Shown here piece after piece: positions 42,692-52,050 of a stretch of DNA of 64,000 nucleotides. The stretch covers positions 1 through 64,000 of the forward strand of contig JAJZPQ010000011.1 of NCBI GenBank assembly GCA_021811085.1, read 5' to 3'. Under the pieces are notes generated by a model. It had not been told where the DNA came from. It made no database searches and saw only the letters and a list, made by a program, of their open reading frames with translations. How positions within the stretch are numbered: position 1 is the stretch's first letter; every line of letters starts with the position of its first letter. The stretch comes from Pseudomonadota bacterium (GTDB taxonomy: Bacteria; Pseudomonadota; Gammaproteobacteria; Burkholderiales; SG8-39). A program made the translations under genes and the position numbers.

Positions 42692-42988
42692 GTGTCCATG
42701 GATACCCGTACGCTCGGCGGCATCTCTTACAAGGACGACATCCGCGTCCTCGGAGTAAGCCCGGGTCCCGTTGCCACCGATCGCCTGATTTCCCTCCATA
42801 AACAGATGGCGACCACCAAACTGGGTGACGAGAAACGCTACAAGGAGTTGTTCGCGGGTATGGCATTCGGCCGTCCGGCAGAGCCGGAGGAGATTGCCTA
42901 TACGGTGGCGTTCGCAGCATCCGAACGATCCTCGTACACTACAGGCGTATACATCACCGTAGGCGGCGGCCTCACTGTCTCGCATTGA
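42692..42988 (+). pseudogene. C-terminal part of an SDR oxidoreductase
   Basis: The frame reads MDTRTLGGISYKDDIRVLGV, SPGPVATDRLISLHKQMATT, ELFAGMAFGRPAEPEEIAYT and SSYTTGVYITVGGGLTVSH-stop. This is the last 95 residues of a classical SDR, with the G-x-x-x-x-x-D-G-G-x-x end changed to V-G-G-G. The Rossmann N-terminus and active site are absent, so it is a remnant. 42989-43140 beyond it shows nothing I can name. Confidence 0.75.
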
Positions 42989-43205
42989 CAGGAGAGAAGA
43001 TCGCCATTCGCATCGCTATCACCGTCTTCACGCCTGCGCTCGCCGTTGCCAGCGCCTCTTCGCCCACGCAGAATTGGTTGGCGTAGCCGGTCCTGATGGC
43101 TCTGGCGTAGGCCGTTCCGAAACTTGCCCAAAGGTGCTACACTTTCATGTAACACTTTGGAGTGGAACAGTGTGTTTTCTCCCTATGAAGAGGGGAGATT
43201 TCAGT

Positions 43206-43439
43206 GAATCCCTCCCTCTCCGCCAAATGAAAAAGCCCCACGCGTGGGGCTTTTTCATTTGATGGTGTGGGCGGGTACTTCGAGAACCCTCCGGTTCGAC
43301 CAGCAGCGTCCAGTGGACGCTGCGCAGGACGCCGGCGGGCCCAAGCCCGGCGGCGGTCCAGAAACGCAACGCGTTTCTGGATGTCGGGATCGCCCTCAGG
43401 CGAGCACGACACAATCCCTCCCTCTTCCCCAAATGAAAA
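43206..43439. repeat. Palindrome-rich intergenic element with flanking direct repeats
   Basis: The block is bounded by near-identical 28-mers (43206-43233 and 43412-43439, both with ATCCCTCCCTCT...CCAAATGAAAA). Inside are successive hairpins: the terminator at 43225-43260; GCAGCGTCC/GGACGCTGC near 43303-43323; a GCCGGCGGGC/GCCCGGCGGC-type hairpin near 43330-43355; CCAGAAACGC/GCGTTTCTGG near 43358-43380; and CGCCCTCAGGCG. I read it as a dispersed palindromic repeat unit typical of betaproteobacterial intergenic DNA. It is not coding. Confidence 0.6.
43225..43260. terminator. Bidirectional intrinsic terminator
   Basis: AAATGAAAAAGCCCCACG (43225-43242) is followed at once by its exact reverse complement (43243-43260). 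The GC-rich core GCCCCACG/CGTGGGGC is flanked by A-runs and T-runs on both sides, so it can terminate transcription in either direction. Confidence 0.85.
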
Positions 43440-43723
43440 GAATTTAATTACGTTTATATATTTGGACGGTAATTTACCCCCATTTTCACTCCCGTTCATG
43501 TTTGGCTTTTCGCCCCGCGCCTGATCTCGGCAGGTTCGACGCCGGCCTATATCGAGCGCCCTGGTTACGCCAGCGCCAACTTGATCGACGTCGGAAGCCT
43601 CTTTGAATGCTTGCGATACTCTGGCGTTGGTGATTTCGATCGATCGGTACTACTCGTCGTGGAGTCGCGGAGAGGTAAGAACCGCATTCAAATAGAGGGC
43701 AGTAGATTTTCGCTGTTCTCTTC

Positions 43724-44245
43724 TTAACGGCCTATCCCGCGCTTGAAATCTTCAAAGATCTCTTTGACCGCCTCATAGAACCAGTAATCCAGTGGTTTCC
43801 CTTCTACGGGGGGCGGCTGATCGGGCAGTTCGTGGCGGGCAAAAAAGCGGGTGGCGACCACCTCCTGCGCCTGCGGAACCAGGTTGCCGCCGACGACGCG
43901 CGCCGCGAACGTCACGAGCATAACGCCCATGTGCGCCCGGCTGTAGACGTTCAACAGCTTGTCTATCACGACATCGCAGCCCGTCTCCTCTTTCACTTCG
44001 CGCCGGGCGCCTTCTTCGAGAGATTCGTCTATTTCGACATACCCCGCGCAGGGCGCCCAGTAATCGGCCAAAGGCGGGTTCAGCCGGTGAACGAGCAGCA
44101 GCTTGTCTTCACGCGTCGCGACGGCGAGAGCGACCGGCACCGGATTCCGGTATACGATAAAGCCACAGCCCGGGCACATCGGTCGCTCGCGCCCGGATTC
44201 GATTCCGAGGATCAGTTCCACGCCGCATTGGGCACAGTATTTCAC
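43724..44245 (-). CDS. NUDIX hydrolase with N-terminal zinc ribbon
   Basis: A 173-residue cytosolic enzyme. Start taken as GTG at 44245 (V/M-KYCAQCGVEL) because the zinc ribbon begins there and AGGTGG precedes it. Residues 4-27 hold C-x2-C ... C-P-G-C, a zinc ribbon as in NADH pyrophosphatase-like proteins. The NUDIX box is GYVEIDESLEEGARREVKEE then TGCDV, matching G-x5-E-x7-R-E-x-x-E-E. It hydrolyses a nucleoside-diphosphate-linked compound such as ADP-ribose or NADH. It is isolated, with a repeat element upstream and a sigma-54 regulator gene behind. Confidence 0.92.
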   Translation of the reverse strand: MKYCAQCGVELILGIESGRERPMCPGCGFIVYRNPVPVALAVATREDKLLLVHRLNPPLADYWAPCAGYVEIDESLEEGARREVKEETGCDVVIDKLLNVYSRAHMGVMLVTFAARVVGGNLVPQAQEVVATRFFARHELPDQPPPVEGKPLDYWFYEAVKEIFEDFKRGIGR

Positions 44246-44271
44246 AAGCCACCTACGAATCGAGTGTTGAC

Positions 44272-44445
44272 ATAACCGGTCCACGCAAGGACGGCAGCAC
44301 GGTGGATTTCGTCAATTTGCCGGTCGCCAGGGGCGGTCCGCCAGGAATCACGGGCAATTGGACAACAGCGGATGTGAAGGCAGCGCTGACCGGCCGCATG
44401 AAAAGGCCAGATGGTTTGACCGTTGGGCCAGAAAACAAAACCTGA
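44272..44445 (+). other. Start-less coding-like fragment of unknown family
   Basis: Between the NUDIX gene and the sigma-54 regulator, the plus strand has 57 open codons without a start: ITGPRKDGSTVDFVNLPVAR, GGPPGITGNWTTADVKAALT, GRMKRPDGLTVGPENKT-stop. Composition looks protein-like (Gly/Pro/Thr turns), suggesting the tail of a lost gene. I do not recognise the family; it could be chance. Confidence 0.3.
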
Positions 44446-44526
44446 GCACGCGTGCCATCTGCGACGCGGTGCGCTAGACGGAGACTGGACACCAACCCGC
44501 TGGCCACTTGCGGCGCCTGCGCTGTG

Positions 44527-46518
44527 CTATAGATGTGGAGTTTCACGCTCAGTTTCTCGAATAGGATCGGTCAGCAACCGCATGCGGCGCCACAAAGTGG
44601 TTCGGCTGACGCCGAGCAGTTGAGCTGCCGCTTGCCGGTTTCCTCCGGCGCGCGTGATCGCGCCAAGGACGGCTGCATCGTCCAAAGCTGTTGCCGGTAG
44701 GTCTGCGTTTTCATCGCGAGCAATGGTTTCCGGTCGGGGGAAGAGCTCGGGGAGTTCGTCGCTGATGACTCCGTAATCGATCGTCGATGGGCAACCGTAT
44801 TCGCACAGCATGGCCGCGATCCTTTCCGCGATATTTTCCAGTTCCCGAACATTGCCAGGCCAGCCGTAAGAGCGCAGAACGGGCATTAGAGGCGCCAACA
44901 CCTGGTCGGCGGGGAGGCTGGAGCCGAGCCGCCGCAGTGAGGTGTGAAGCAATTGCAGCGCAAGCGGTGGTACGTCTTCCGGCCGTTCCCGCAGCGGGGG
45001 CAGGTGCAGCCGGAGGATGTTGAGCCGATAGTAGAGATCGGAGCGGAATTTCCCCTGCTCGACCAGATCGGCCAGATTCCTGTGAGTGGCGGCGATGACG
45101 CGCACGTCCACGGGCACAGGGCGGGCGCCGCCCAGCCGCACTACCTCTTTTTCCTGCAGGACCCGCAACAGCCGCGTCTGGAGGGACAGCGGCATGTCGC
45201 CGATCTCATCGAGAAAAATTGTCCCCGTGTGCGCCGTTTCGAACAACCCTGCCCTTCCGCCCTTGCGCGATCCCGTGAAGGCGCCTTCTTCGTAGCCGAA
45301 CAGCTCGCTTTCCAGCAGCGATTCCGGGAGGGCGGCGCAGTTGATTGCGACGAATGGATGCCCGCGGCGCTGGTTCGCATTGTGGATCGCCTGCGCGAAC
45401 AACTCCTTGCCGGTGCCGCTTTCACCGGTGATGAGAACGGTCGAGTCGGTTCGCGCATAGCGTTCCGCAGCGCGCAGGGCGCGCTGGAATGCGGGGCTGT
45501 TCCCCAGGATCTGCTGGAAGCGGTAGCGGGCGGCGAACTGACGGACGCGTTGCTGGATGCGGATGTTGCCGTCGGCTTTCCGGATGGTGTCGGCGTCCTG
45601 TAGGGTGAGCAGGGCGCCCGAGATTTTGCCGTGCTCGCGAATCGCAATGCGGTTGGCGACGTAAGTCTGGCCCTTGATCAGCACTACCTCTCCGGTCTCC
45701 TGTGCGTGGCCTTCCAGCACCGCGCCGAGATTGAGTTCCGTCATGACGTCCTGAAGCCGGTGGCCGAGCACTTCATCGGCTGCCTTGTCGATTAGGCGCT
45801 CCATCAGCGGATTGATGGCGATGACCTGCTCTCTGGCGTCCACGGCGAGCACCGCTTCGTGCAAGTGGCGCAACACGCCGTTCAGCTGTTCGTAACGCTG
45901 CGCTTCCAGGCGCTGGACGCGGGCAATCTCGATCGCGTCTTCGATCGCCTGTTTCACCGATGCGGGGGTATAGACGAGGATGCCCTTGATACCTGCGCGT
46001 TCTGCGAGGTCGACCACCAGGCTGGAGCCGACGATAACCTTGAATCCGGCGTCGGCGAGCGCGCGAAAGCACTCGGCCACGTCGTCGACCGTCGTGTAGG
46101 TGCGCTGCGATACCTCGATGCGCAGCATTTCCTTGACCTGCTCGATTTCGGGGATCGGCTCCCTAAAGGTGACGATTCCCACCCTTTCGGCGTAGCGCCG
46201 CGCCTTGAGCAGCGCGAGCAGGACGTCGTAGCCGCTGGGTTTGATCGTCACCACCGGGAGCGACAGCGTAGAGCGCAGAATCGCCGCATTGGCGCCGGCG
46301 CTGATGATCACATCCGTGCCGCCGTCGCGCTCCAGTTCGTGCCCCATTGCGACCGCGTTGTCGAACACGACATCGGATATTTCGATATCGGCGCGCAATT
46401 TGTATTCGGGGACCACGGCATGGATAAGACGGCTCAAGCCGGTATAGCTGATGACCCTGATGCGTGGTTGCGCATCCGCCGCGACGGCGCGAGAAGGGTA
46501 GACGACACCTTTTTGCAT
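44527..46518 (-). CDS. PrpR-like sigma-54-dependent transcriptional activator
   Basis: A 663-residue enhancer-binding protein. Residues about 20-180 are a PrpR_N-type sensor domain (IISAGANAAILRSTLSLPVV, GYDVLLALLKARRYAERVGI). A PAS-like segment at about 205-310 includes AVLAVDAREQVIAINPLMER. The AAA+ domain has Walker A GESGTGKE (365-372), the sigma-54 contact loop GAFTGS (412-417) and Walker B TIFLDEIGD (433-441). A Fis-type HTH ends the protein (NRQAAAQLLGVSRTTLWRRM). It is divergent from the operon starting at 46784, whose promoter is of sigma-54 type, so that operon is the clear target. The sensor fold suggests a small carboxylate or acyl-CoA-derived effector, as with 2-methylcitrate for PrpR. 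Confidence 0.95.
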   Translation of the reverse strand: MQKGVVYPSRAVAADAQPRIRVISYTGLSRLIHAVVPEYKLRADIEISDVVFDNAVAMGHELERDGGTDVIISAGANAAILRSTLSLPVVTIKPSGYDVLLALLKARRYAERVGIVTFREPIPEIEQVKEMLRIEVSQRTYTTVDDVAECFRALADAGFKVIVGSSLVVDLAERAGIKGILVYTPASVKQAIEDAIEIARVQRLEAQRYEQLNGVLRHLHEAVLAVDAREQVIAINPLMERLIDKAADEVLGHRLQDVMTELNLGAVLEGHAQETGEVVLIKGQTYVANRIAIREHGKISGALLTLQDADTIRKADGNIRIQQRVRQFAARYRFQQILGNSPAFQRALRAAERYARTDSTVLITGESGTGKELFAQAIHNANQRRGHPFVAINCAALPESLLESELFGYEEGAFTGSRKGGRAGLFETAHTGTIFLDEIGDMPLSLQTRLLRVLQEKEVVRLGGARPVPVDVRVIAATHRNLADLVEQGKFRSDLYYRLNILRLHLPPLRERPEDVPPLALQLLHTSLRRLGSSLPADQVLAPLMPVLRSYGWPGNVRELENIAERIAAMLCEYGCPSTIDYGVISDELPELFPRPETIARDENADLPATALDDAAVLGAITRAGGNRQAAAQLLGVSRTTLWRRMRLLTDPIRETERETPHL

Positions 46519-46572
46519 CTGGATTCTCCTCTCTTTTTTTGTCGGACTGAGGCAGTTTCGGCCGCCAGCCTA

Positions 46573-46613
46573 TGTTTCACCTTGTGTTTCACGAAACGTT
46601 ACCAGATGTTTCA
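46573..46613 (+). promoter_or_regulatory. Candidate enhancer (UAS) for the sigma-54 activator
   Basis: Three copies of TGTTTCA at 46573-46579, 46585-46591 and 46607-46613, spaced 12 and 22 bases (about one and two helix turns). The middle copy forms GTTTC-AC-GAAAC. They lie 95-135 bases upstream of the -24/-12 promoter, a usual position for bacterial enhancer-binding sites. Confidence 0.65.
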
Positions 46614-46707
46614 TTTAAACGCTATTGCCTTGACGGAATTCCAGCGATATTGGCGCAAAACACTAAATGGCCTTTAAATCAAATTGATGTCTTAGCTATT
46701 TGGAACA

Positions 46708-46723
46708 TGGCATGTCCCTTGCT
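46708..46723 (+). promoter_or_regulatory. Sigma-54 (-24/-12) promoter
   Basis: TGGCATGTCCCTTGCT matches the consensus TGGCAYR-N4-TTGCW at every defined position. GG is at 46709-46710 and GC at 46721-46722, with correct spacing. It drives the plus-strand gene set beginning at 46784, and a transcript start near 46735 is expected. Confidence 0.88.
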
Positions 46724-46783
46724 TAGGCATGTCCCGCAATAATAATGCAATGTAATTCCTAGGATCAGAGAGGGCATTGACTG

Positions 46784-47983
46784 GTGAAATCACTGGAGAG
46801 CGTGGTCGTTCTTGACCTTACCCACATGCTGTCCGGGCCCTATGGGGCGATGCTGTTAACGGACTTGGGTGCCCGCACCATCAAGATCGAGCCGCCCGGC
46901 GGCGGCGAGGGAACGCGCAAGTTGCTCGCCGGCAGCAAGGAATACTCCAGGCAAGGTATGGGCGCCTATTTTCTGACGCTCAACCGGAGCAAGGAGAGCG
47001 TGTGCGTCGATCTGAAGTCCGAGGCGGGACGGGCGGTTTTCTATGACCTCGTACGCAAGGCGGACGTGGTCTTCGACAACTTCGGCGTCGGCGTGACCAA
47101 GCGGCTCGGGGTCGATCACGCGAAGCTGGCGGCCATCAACCCGCGCATCATTACCTGCTCGGTCACTGGATTCGGCGAGACCGGCCCCGAGCCGGAACGG
47201 CCTGCTTTCGACCAAGTGGTGCAGGGCATGGGCGGCGGCATGTCGATCACTGGGTTTCCCGATAGCCCGCCGGTTCGTTCGGGCATCCCCATCGGCGATC
47301 TGGGCGGCGGCATCTTCGGCGCCATGGGCGTGCTGGCGGCGCTGGTGGCGCGGGAGCAATCCGGTTGCGGCCAGCATGTCGACGTCTCGATGCTCGACGC
47401 GCAGATCTCGCTGCTCAACTACATGGCGACCATGTACCTGATGTCGGGCATCGTGCCGGAGCGCCTCGGCAACGGCCATTTCGTTCACGTGCCCTACAAC
47501 ACTTACAAGACTGGAAGTGGCTACATCATCATCACCTGTATCGGCGATGCGTTCTACGAGAAGTTTCTTGAGGTGGTGCCGCGCCCCGAACTGCGCAAGG
47601 AGGCGTACCTCAAGCAGCCCGGGCGGTTCGCCGACCGCGAACTCATCAATCGCGTCATTCAGGAAGAGCTTCTGACCGATACCGCCGAAAACTGGCTTGC
47701 CAAGCTGCGCGCCGCGCGCATTCCCTGCGCGCCCGTCAACGATTTCAGGCAGGCGCTCGAGGATCCGCAGATCCGCGCCCGCCATATGGTCGTCGATGTG
47801 GCGTTGCACGACGGCGAAGTGATCCAGATGCCGGGCAACCCGATCAAGCTGTCCGAAGCGGGTGAGGAGCGCTTCGGTACGCCGCCGCGGCTGGGCGAAC
47901 ACACGGACGCCGTGCTGAGGGACTTCCTCGGCTACGACGGCGCGCGCATAGCGCGGTTGCGCGCCGACGGGGTGATCGCGTGA
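46784..47983 (+). CDS. CaiB/BaiF-family CoA transferase
   Basis: A 399-residue class III CoA transferase starting at GTG (V/M-KSLESVVVLDLTHMLSGPYG). Motifs: LLTDLGARTIKIEPPGGGEG, LTLNRSKESVCVDLKSEAGR, VTGFGETGPEPERPAFDQVV, the catalytic Asp in SGIPIGDLGGGIFGAMGVLA, and SGCGQHVDVSMLDAQISLLN. It is the first gene behind the sigma-54 promoter, about 50 bases from the expected transcript start. It probably forms the CoA thioester of the pathway substrate, which the HMG-CoA-lyase-like enzyme downstream could later cleave. Confidence 0.94.
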   Translation: MKSLESVVVLDLTHMLSGPYGAMLLTDLGARTIKIEPPGGGEGTRKLLAGSKEYSRQGMGAYFLTLNRSKESVCVDLKSEAGRAVFYDLVRKADVVFDNFGVGVTKRLGVDHAKLAAINPRIITCSVTGFGETGPEPERPAFDQVVQGMGGGMSITGFPDSPPVRSGIPIGDLGGGIFGAMGVLAALVAREQSGCGQHVDVSMLDAQISLLNYMATMYLMSGIVPERLGNGHFVHVPYNTYKTGSGYIIITCIGDAFYEKFLEVVPRPELRKEAYLKQPGRFADRELINRVIQEELLTDTAENWLAKLRAARIPCAPVNDFRQALEDPQIRARHMVVDVALHDGEVIQMPGNPIKLSEAGEERFGTPPRLGEHTDAVLRDFLGYDGARIARLRADGVIA

Positions 47984-48060
47984 GCCGCCCCGCTCCAATC
48001 AGTAGCGCACGCGCGCAGCGCAGGTCTTGCGCGGCGATTTCAAGTACGAGGAGATAAGCG

Positions 48061-50133
48061 ATGGCAACAGCCGCAGTGCCGACCTATCGACTGGGCGTCG
48101 ACGTCGGCGGAACTTTCACCGATCTGCTGCTGATCGATGAATCGACCGGCGAGACCTATTCGGCCAAGGTGCCGTCAACGCCAAAGGATTCATCCATTGG
48201 CGTCCTGAACGGCATTGCACGGATCTGCGAACAGAACAAGATCGACCCGCAGCGCATCACGCATGTGATGCACGGGACGACCGTCGCAACCAACACCGTT
48301 CTCGAAGGCAAGGGCGCCAGCGTGGGTTTGGTCACGACCGTGGGGTACCGGCAGGTGCTGCAGATCGCGCGCTCCTATGTGCCGGGCGGACTGGGCGGCT
48401 GGGTGATCTACAACAAGCGCCCGTTGCTGGCGCCTTTGGAGCACACGATCGAGGCCGATGAGCGGATGGACGCGCGCGGCAATGTTATCGCGCCGCTCGA
48501 CGAGGCCGCGCTGCGCAAGTCCTTGGCCGCGCTGCGCAACAAGGGTATCGAAGCGCTGACAGTATCGCTGCTCAACGCCTACGCTAACGGTGCGCACGAA
48601 CGGCGGGTCCGGGAAATCGCGGAGGAGGTGCTGCCCGGCATGCCGGTTTCGATCTCCTCCGAGGTGATGCCGGAGATGTACGAGTACGAGCGCACCGAGA
48701 CGACAGTGGTCAATTCCTATGTGCGGCCGATCGTCTCGCGCTACATCAAGAACCTGGGCAGCGAACTTGAACGCAAGCTTGGCGCCGTGAAGCTGCACGT
48801 GCTGCGATCCGACGGTGGTCTGACCTCATCGGAAGCCGCCAGCCACAGCCCGGTCAACATGCTGATGAGCGGCCCCGCAGGCGGCGTGGCGGGGGCCTTG
48901 TGGATCGCGCAGCAATCCGGCTTCAAGAACCTGTTGACCTTCGACATGGGTGGCACCTCGACCGACGTGGCACTGATTCAGGACGGCTTGGCGCAGACGC
49001 GGCGCGAAACGCGCGTGGCCGACGTGACGGTGCGCGCGCCGTCGATCGATGTGCGCACGGTGGGTGCCGGCGGCGGGTCGATCGCCTACGTGCCCGAGTT
49101 GACCAAAGCGTTGCGGGTCGGCCCGCAAAGCGCCGGCGCAGATCCGGGCCCGGCCGCCTACTGCAAGGGCGGCGACAAGCCGACCGTGACTGACGCCAAC
49201 GTCGTTCTCGGCTACTTGCCGGTGTCCTCCCGGCTGGGCGGCGACATGAAGATAGACCGCGCTTTGGCGCAGAAGGCGGTGCAGAGCATCGCGGACGCGC
49301 TCGGCAAAACGGGCCACGAGGCGGCCGAAGGCGTGATCAACATCGTTAACGAAAACATGTTCGGTGCGCTGCGCTTGGTGTCCATCGAGCAGGGCTACGA
49401 TCCGCGTGACTTCGCGCTGGTGGCGTTCGGCGGCGCCGGCCCGCTGCACGCCAATGCGCTGGGCAAGCTGCTTGGCTCCTGGCCCGTCATCATTCCGCCG
49501 GCGCCGGGCGTGCTGTGCGCCTACGGCGACGCGACCACCCGGCTGCGCGACGAGGCTTCGCGCACGTTCATCCGCCGGCTGGCCCAGACGAGCGACGCCG
49601 AGGTGCTGGCACAGCTGGTCGAACTGGCGGCCACGGCGCGCCAGTCGCTCAGCAACGAAGGCGTGCCGACATCCGCACAGTCGGTCGCCTATCAAATCGA
49701 TTTGCGCTATCGCGGCCAGGGGCTGCGGCTGACCATTGACGTCGCGCCGGAGCAGTTCGCCCAGACGGGCCTGCAAGGCGTGGCCAAGCGCTTCGATGAT
49801 TTACATACGCAGCTCTACACGTTCGCCATCGAAGCCGAGCACGAACTCGTCAACCTTCGCGCCGTCGTGCAAGGACCGCAGACCACGGTGCGCGCCGAGC
49901 AACTGCCGCAAGGCGCGGCCGATGCGTCGCATGCGGTGGTCGAGAAGACGAAGCTTTTCGTCGACGGCGCCGAGCGCAGCGCGCCGATCTATGACCGCGC
50001 TCGACTCAAGGCGGGCAACCGCATCGCCGGGCCGGCCATCGTAGCCCAGATGGACACCACGACCTTGATCCTGCCGGGTCACACGGGCGAGGTCGACAAG
50101 GTCGGAAACATCCTCATCCGCCCGAACCCTTGA
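48061..50133 (+). CDS. Hydantoinase/oxoprolinase A-type subunit
   Basis: A 690-residue protein of the HyuA/acetone-carboxylase-beta family with an actin-like ATPase fold. Motifs: YRLGVDVGGTFTDLLLIDES (phosphate 1), THVMHGTTVATNTVLEGKGA, SEVMPEMYEYERTETTVVNS, FDMGGTSTDVALIQDG (phosphate 2), GAGGGSIAYV, SAGADPGPAAY and LVAFGGAGPLHANAL. The family ATP-dependently opens cyclic amides (5-oxoproline, N-methylhydantoin) or carboxylates ketones. It needs the B subunit at 50158, 24 bases later. Single-letter features cannot decide between hydrolase and carboxylase; no third (gamma) subunit is present, favouring hydrolase. Confidence 0.93.
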   Translation: MATAAVPTYRLGVDVGGTFTDLLLIDESTGETYSAKVPSTPKDSSIGVLNGIARICEQNKIDPQRITHVMHGTTVATNTVLEGKGASVGLVTTVGYRQVLQIARSYVPGGLGGWVIYNKRPLLAPLEHTIEADERMDARGNVIAPLDEAALRKSLAALRNKGIEALTVSLLNAYANGAHERRVREIAEEVLPGMPVSISSEVMPEMYEYERTETTVVNSYVRPIVSRYIKNLGSELERKLGAVKLHVLRSDGGLTSSEAASHSPVNMLMSGPAGGVAGALWIAQQSGFKNLLTFDMGGTSTDVALIQDGLAQTRRETRVADVTVRAPSIDVRTVGAGGGSIAYVPELTKALRVGPQSAGADPGPAAYCKGGDKPTVTDANVVLGYLPVSSRLGGDMKIDRALAQKAVQSIADALGKTGHEAAEGVINIVNENMFGALRLVSIEQGYDPRDFALVAFGGAGPLHANALGKLLGSWPVIIPPAPGVLCAYGDATTRLRDEASRTFIRRLAQTSDAEVLAQLVELAATARQSLSNEGVPTSAQSVAYQIDLRYRGQGLRLTIDVAPEQFAQTGLQGVAKRFDDLHTQLYTFAIEAEHELVNLRAVVQGPQTTVRAEQLPQGAADASHAVVEKTKLFVDGAERSAPIYDRARLKAGNRIAGPAIVAQMDTTTLILPGHTGEVDKVGNILIRPNP

Positions 50134-50157
50134 TCCGCCGTATCGGAGAGCACCGCC

Positions 50158-52050
50158 ATGCCAGCCAAAATCATTCAGCGCGACAGTTCGCCGTTCAAAA
50201 CGGTCAAGCTCGACTCGATTACCCTCGACATCATCGAAAACGCGCTGCGCAACGCACGTGCCGAGATGGATGCGGTGCTGTTCCGCACCGCCATGTCGCC
50301 GGGAATCCGCGAACAGCACGACGCCTTTCCGATGATCGCCAACAACGACGGCAAGATGGTCGTCGGCCAGTTCGGCTCGTTCATCTACGGCTTCGTGCAA
50401 GGTTACGAGGGCGAGATCGAGGAAGGAGACATCTTCCTCACCAACGATCCGTATTCATGCAACGGCGCGGTAAGCCACCTGCCCGACTGGCTTACCCTGA
50501 TGCCGATATTCGATCGCGGCCGCTTGGTGAGCTGGGCGGCGATGTTCGGCCACATGACCGACATCGGTGGCAAGGTGCCGGGGAGCCTGCCCACCGACGC
50601 CACGCAGATTTTCGAAGAGGGGATCCAGATCCCGCCGGTCAAGATCTACCGCAAGGGTCAGTTGAATCGCGACATGCTCGAACTGCTGCTGCGCAACTGC
50701 CGCATGCCGCACTGGAACCGCGCCGACTTCGATGCCATGATCGCCGCGCTGCGTCTGGCCGAGCGTCGTGTGCGCGAAATCATCGCGCGCTTCGGTGTCG
50801 ACGAATACATCGCCGCCATGGCCGAGATGCTCGACCGCAATCGGCGTGCGATGAGCGCCATCATCAAGATGGTGATCCCGGAAAAAAAGGCTTATTTCGA
50901 GGACTACATCGACGACGACGGCGCCGGCATGGGGCCGTACAAGGTGGCGTGCAGCCTGTGGCGCGAGGGGGAAGTCGCGGTGTTCGATTTCGCCGGCACC
51001 GACCCGCAGTCGCAGAGTTCGGTGAACTTCTTCCTGAACGAGGAGATGTTCAAGATGTTTCTCGGCGCCTTCTTCATTAACCTGTTCGACCCGCAGATCC
51101 TGTTCAATGACGGTTTCTACGACCTGGTCGAGGTGCGCATTCCGGCCGGCTCGATCCTCAAGCCGCAGCGGCCGGCGGCGCTGTCCTGCCGCACGCACAT
51201 GCTGGGCCGTATCTTCGACATCATGGGCGGATTGCTCGGGCAAGGTGCGCCCGAGGCGCTGAATGCGGCCGGGTTCTCGGATAGCCCGCACCTGATGTAT
51301 TCGGGTTACGACAAGAGCGGCGAGTGGTACCAGTTGTATCAGATCGGCTTCGGTGGAATTCCGGGGCGCCCGGCCGGCGACGGCCCGGACGGCCATTCGC
51401 TCTGGCCGGCGTTCACCAATGTCCCGAACGAGTTTCTCGAAAGCTATTTTCCGCTGCGCATTGCCAAGTACGAATCGATTCCGGATTCCGGCGGCGCCGG
51501 TCAGCACCGCGGCGGCAACGGCGTATGCATCGCCTATGAGTTTCTCGAACCCGGCGAGATATCCATCCATGACGATCGCTGGCTCACCTATCCGTGGGGC
51601 GTCAATGGCGGCCTGCCCGGCGCTCGCAGCACCAAGGAACTCCTGCGCAACAACGGCTCGCGCGAGTGGCTGCCGTCGAAGTGCGACCGAATCAAGGTCG
51701 AGGAAGGCGACATCCTGTTCTTCAACACCTGGGGCGGCGGCGGCTGGGGCGATCCCCTCAAGCGACCGGCTGAACGTGTGGCGCAGGACGTCGCGCGCGG
51801 GTTGGTGAGCATAGATGGCGCGCGCCGCTACGGCGTCGTGGTCCGTGCCGACTTCGGCGTCGATGTGGAGGCTACCGAGATACTGCGCCGGCAGATCGCG
51901 GCAGGCCGCAATCAGCCGTTGCCGCTGTTCGACCGTGGCGGCTCGATCGAGGAGTTGAAAGCGCGGTGCAAGGCCGAGACCGGCTTCGAGCCGCCGAGCA
52001 TGCCGCGGTTTGCGCGCTGGATAACCGCGCCTGAGCGTCAGGCGCGCTGA
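50158..52050 (+). CDS. Hydantoinase/oxoprolinase B-type subunit
   Basis: A 630-residue partner of the A subunit. Family segments: LDIIENALRNARAEMDAVLF then RTAMSPGIREQHDAFPMIAN, GDIFLTNDPYSCNGAVSHLP, DWLTLMPIFDRGRLVSWAAM then FGHMTDIGGKVPGSLPTDAT, LNRDMLELLLRNCRMPHWNR, GGAGQHRGGNGVCIAYEFLE and FFNTWGGGGWGDPLKRPAER, the conserved C-terminal glycine stretch. The length fits the family. Its stop overlaps the HMG-CoA-lyase-like start by one base (TGATG), so A, B and lyase are translated together. Confidence 0.93.
   Translation: MPAKIIQRDSSPFKTVKLDSITLDIIENALRNARAEMDAVLFRTAMSPGIREQHDAFPMIANNDGKMVVGQFGSFIYGFVQGYEGEIEEGDIFLTNDPYSCNGAVSHLPDWLTLMPIFDRGRLVSWAAMFGHMTDIGGKVPGSLPTDATQIFEEGIQIPPVKIYRKGQLNRDMLELLLRNCRMPHWNRADFDAMIAALRLAERRVREIIARFGVDEYIAAMAEMLDRNRRAMSAIIKMVIPEKKAYFEDYIDDDGAGMGPYKVACSLWREGEVAVFDFAGTDPQSQSSVNFFLNEEMFKMFLGAFFINLFDPQILFNDGFYDLVEVRIPAGSILKPQRPAALSCRTHMLGRIFDIMGGLLGQGAPEALNAAGFSDSPHLMYSGYDKSGEWYQLYQIGFGGIPGRPAGDGPDGHSLWPAFTNVPNEFLESYFPLRIAKYESIPDSGGAGQHRGGNGVCIAYEFLEPGEISIHDDRWLTYPWGVNGGLPGARSTKELLRNNGSREWLPSKCDRIKVEEGDILFFNTWGGGGWGDPLKRPAERVAQDVARGLVSIDGARRYGVVVRADFGVDVEATEILRRQIAAGRNQPLPLFDRGGSIEELKARCKAETGFEPPSMPRFARWITAPERQAR

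Noticed and set aside
43206-43439. A CRISPR array, because of repeated segments
   Set aside because: Only two copies of the repeat, the interior is a set of distinct hairpins, and no cas genes are present.
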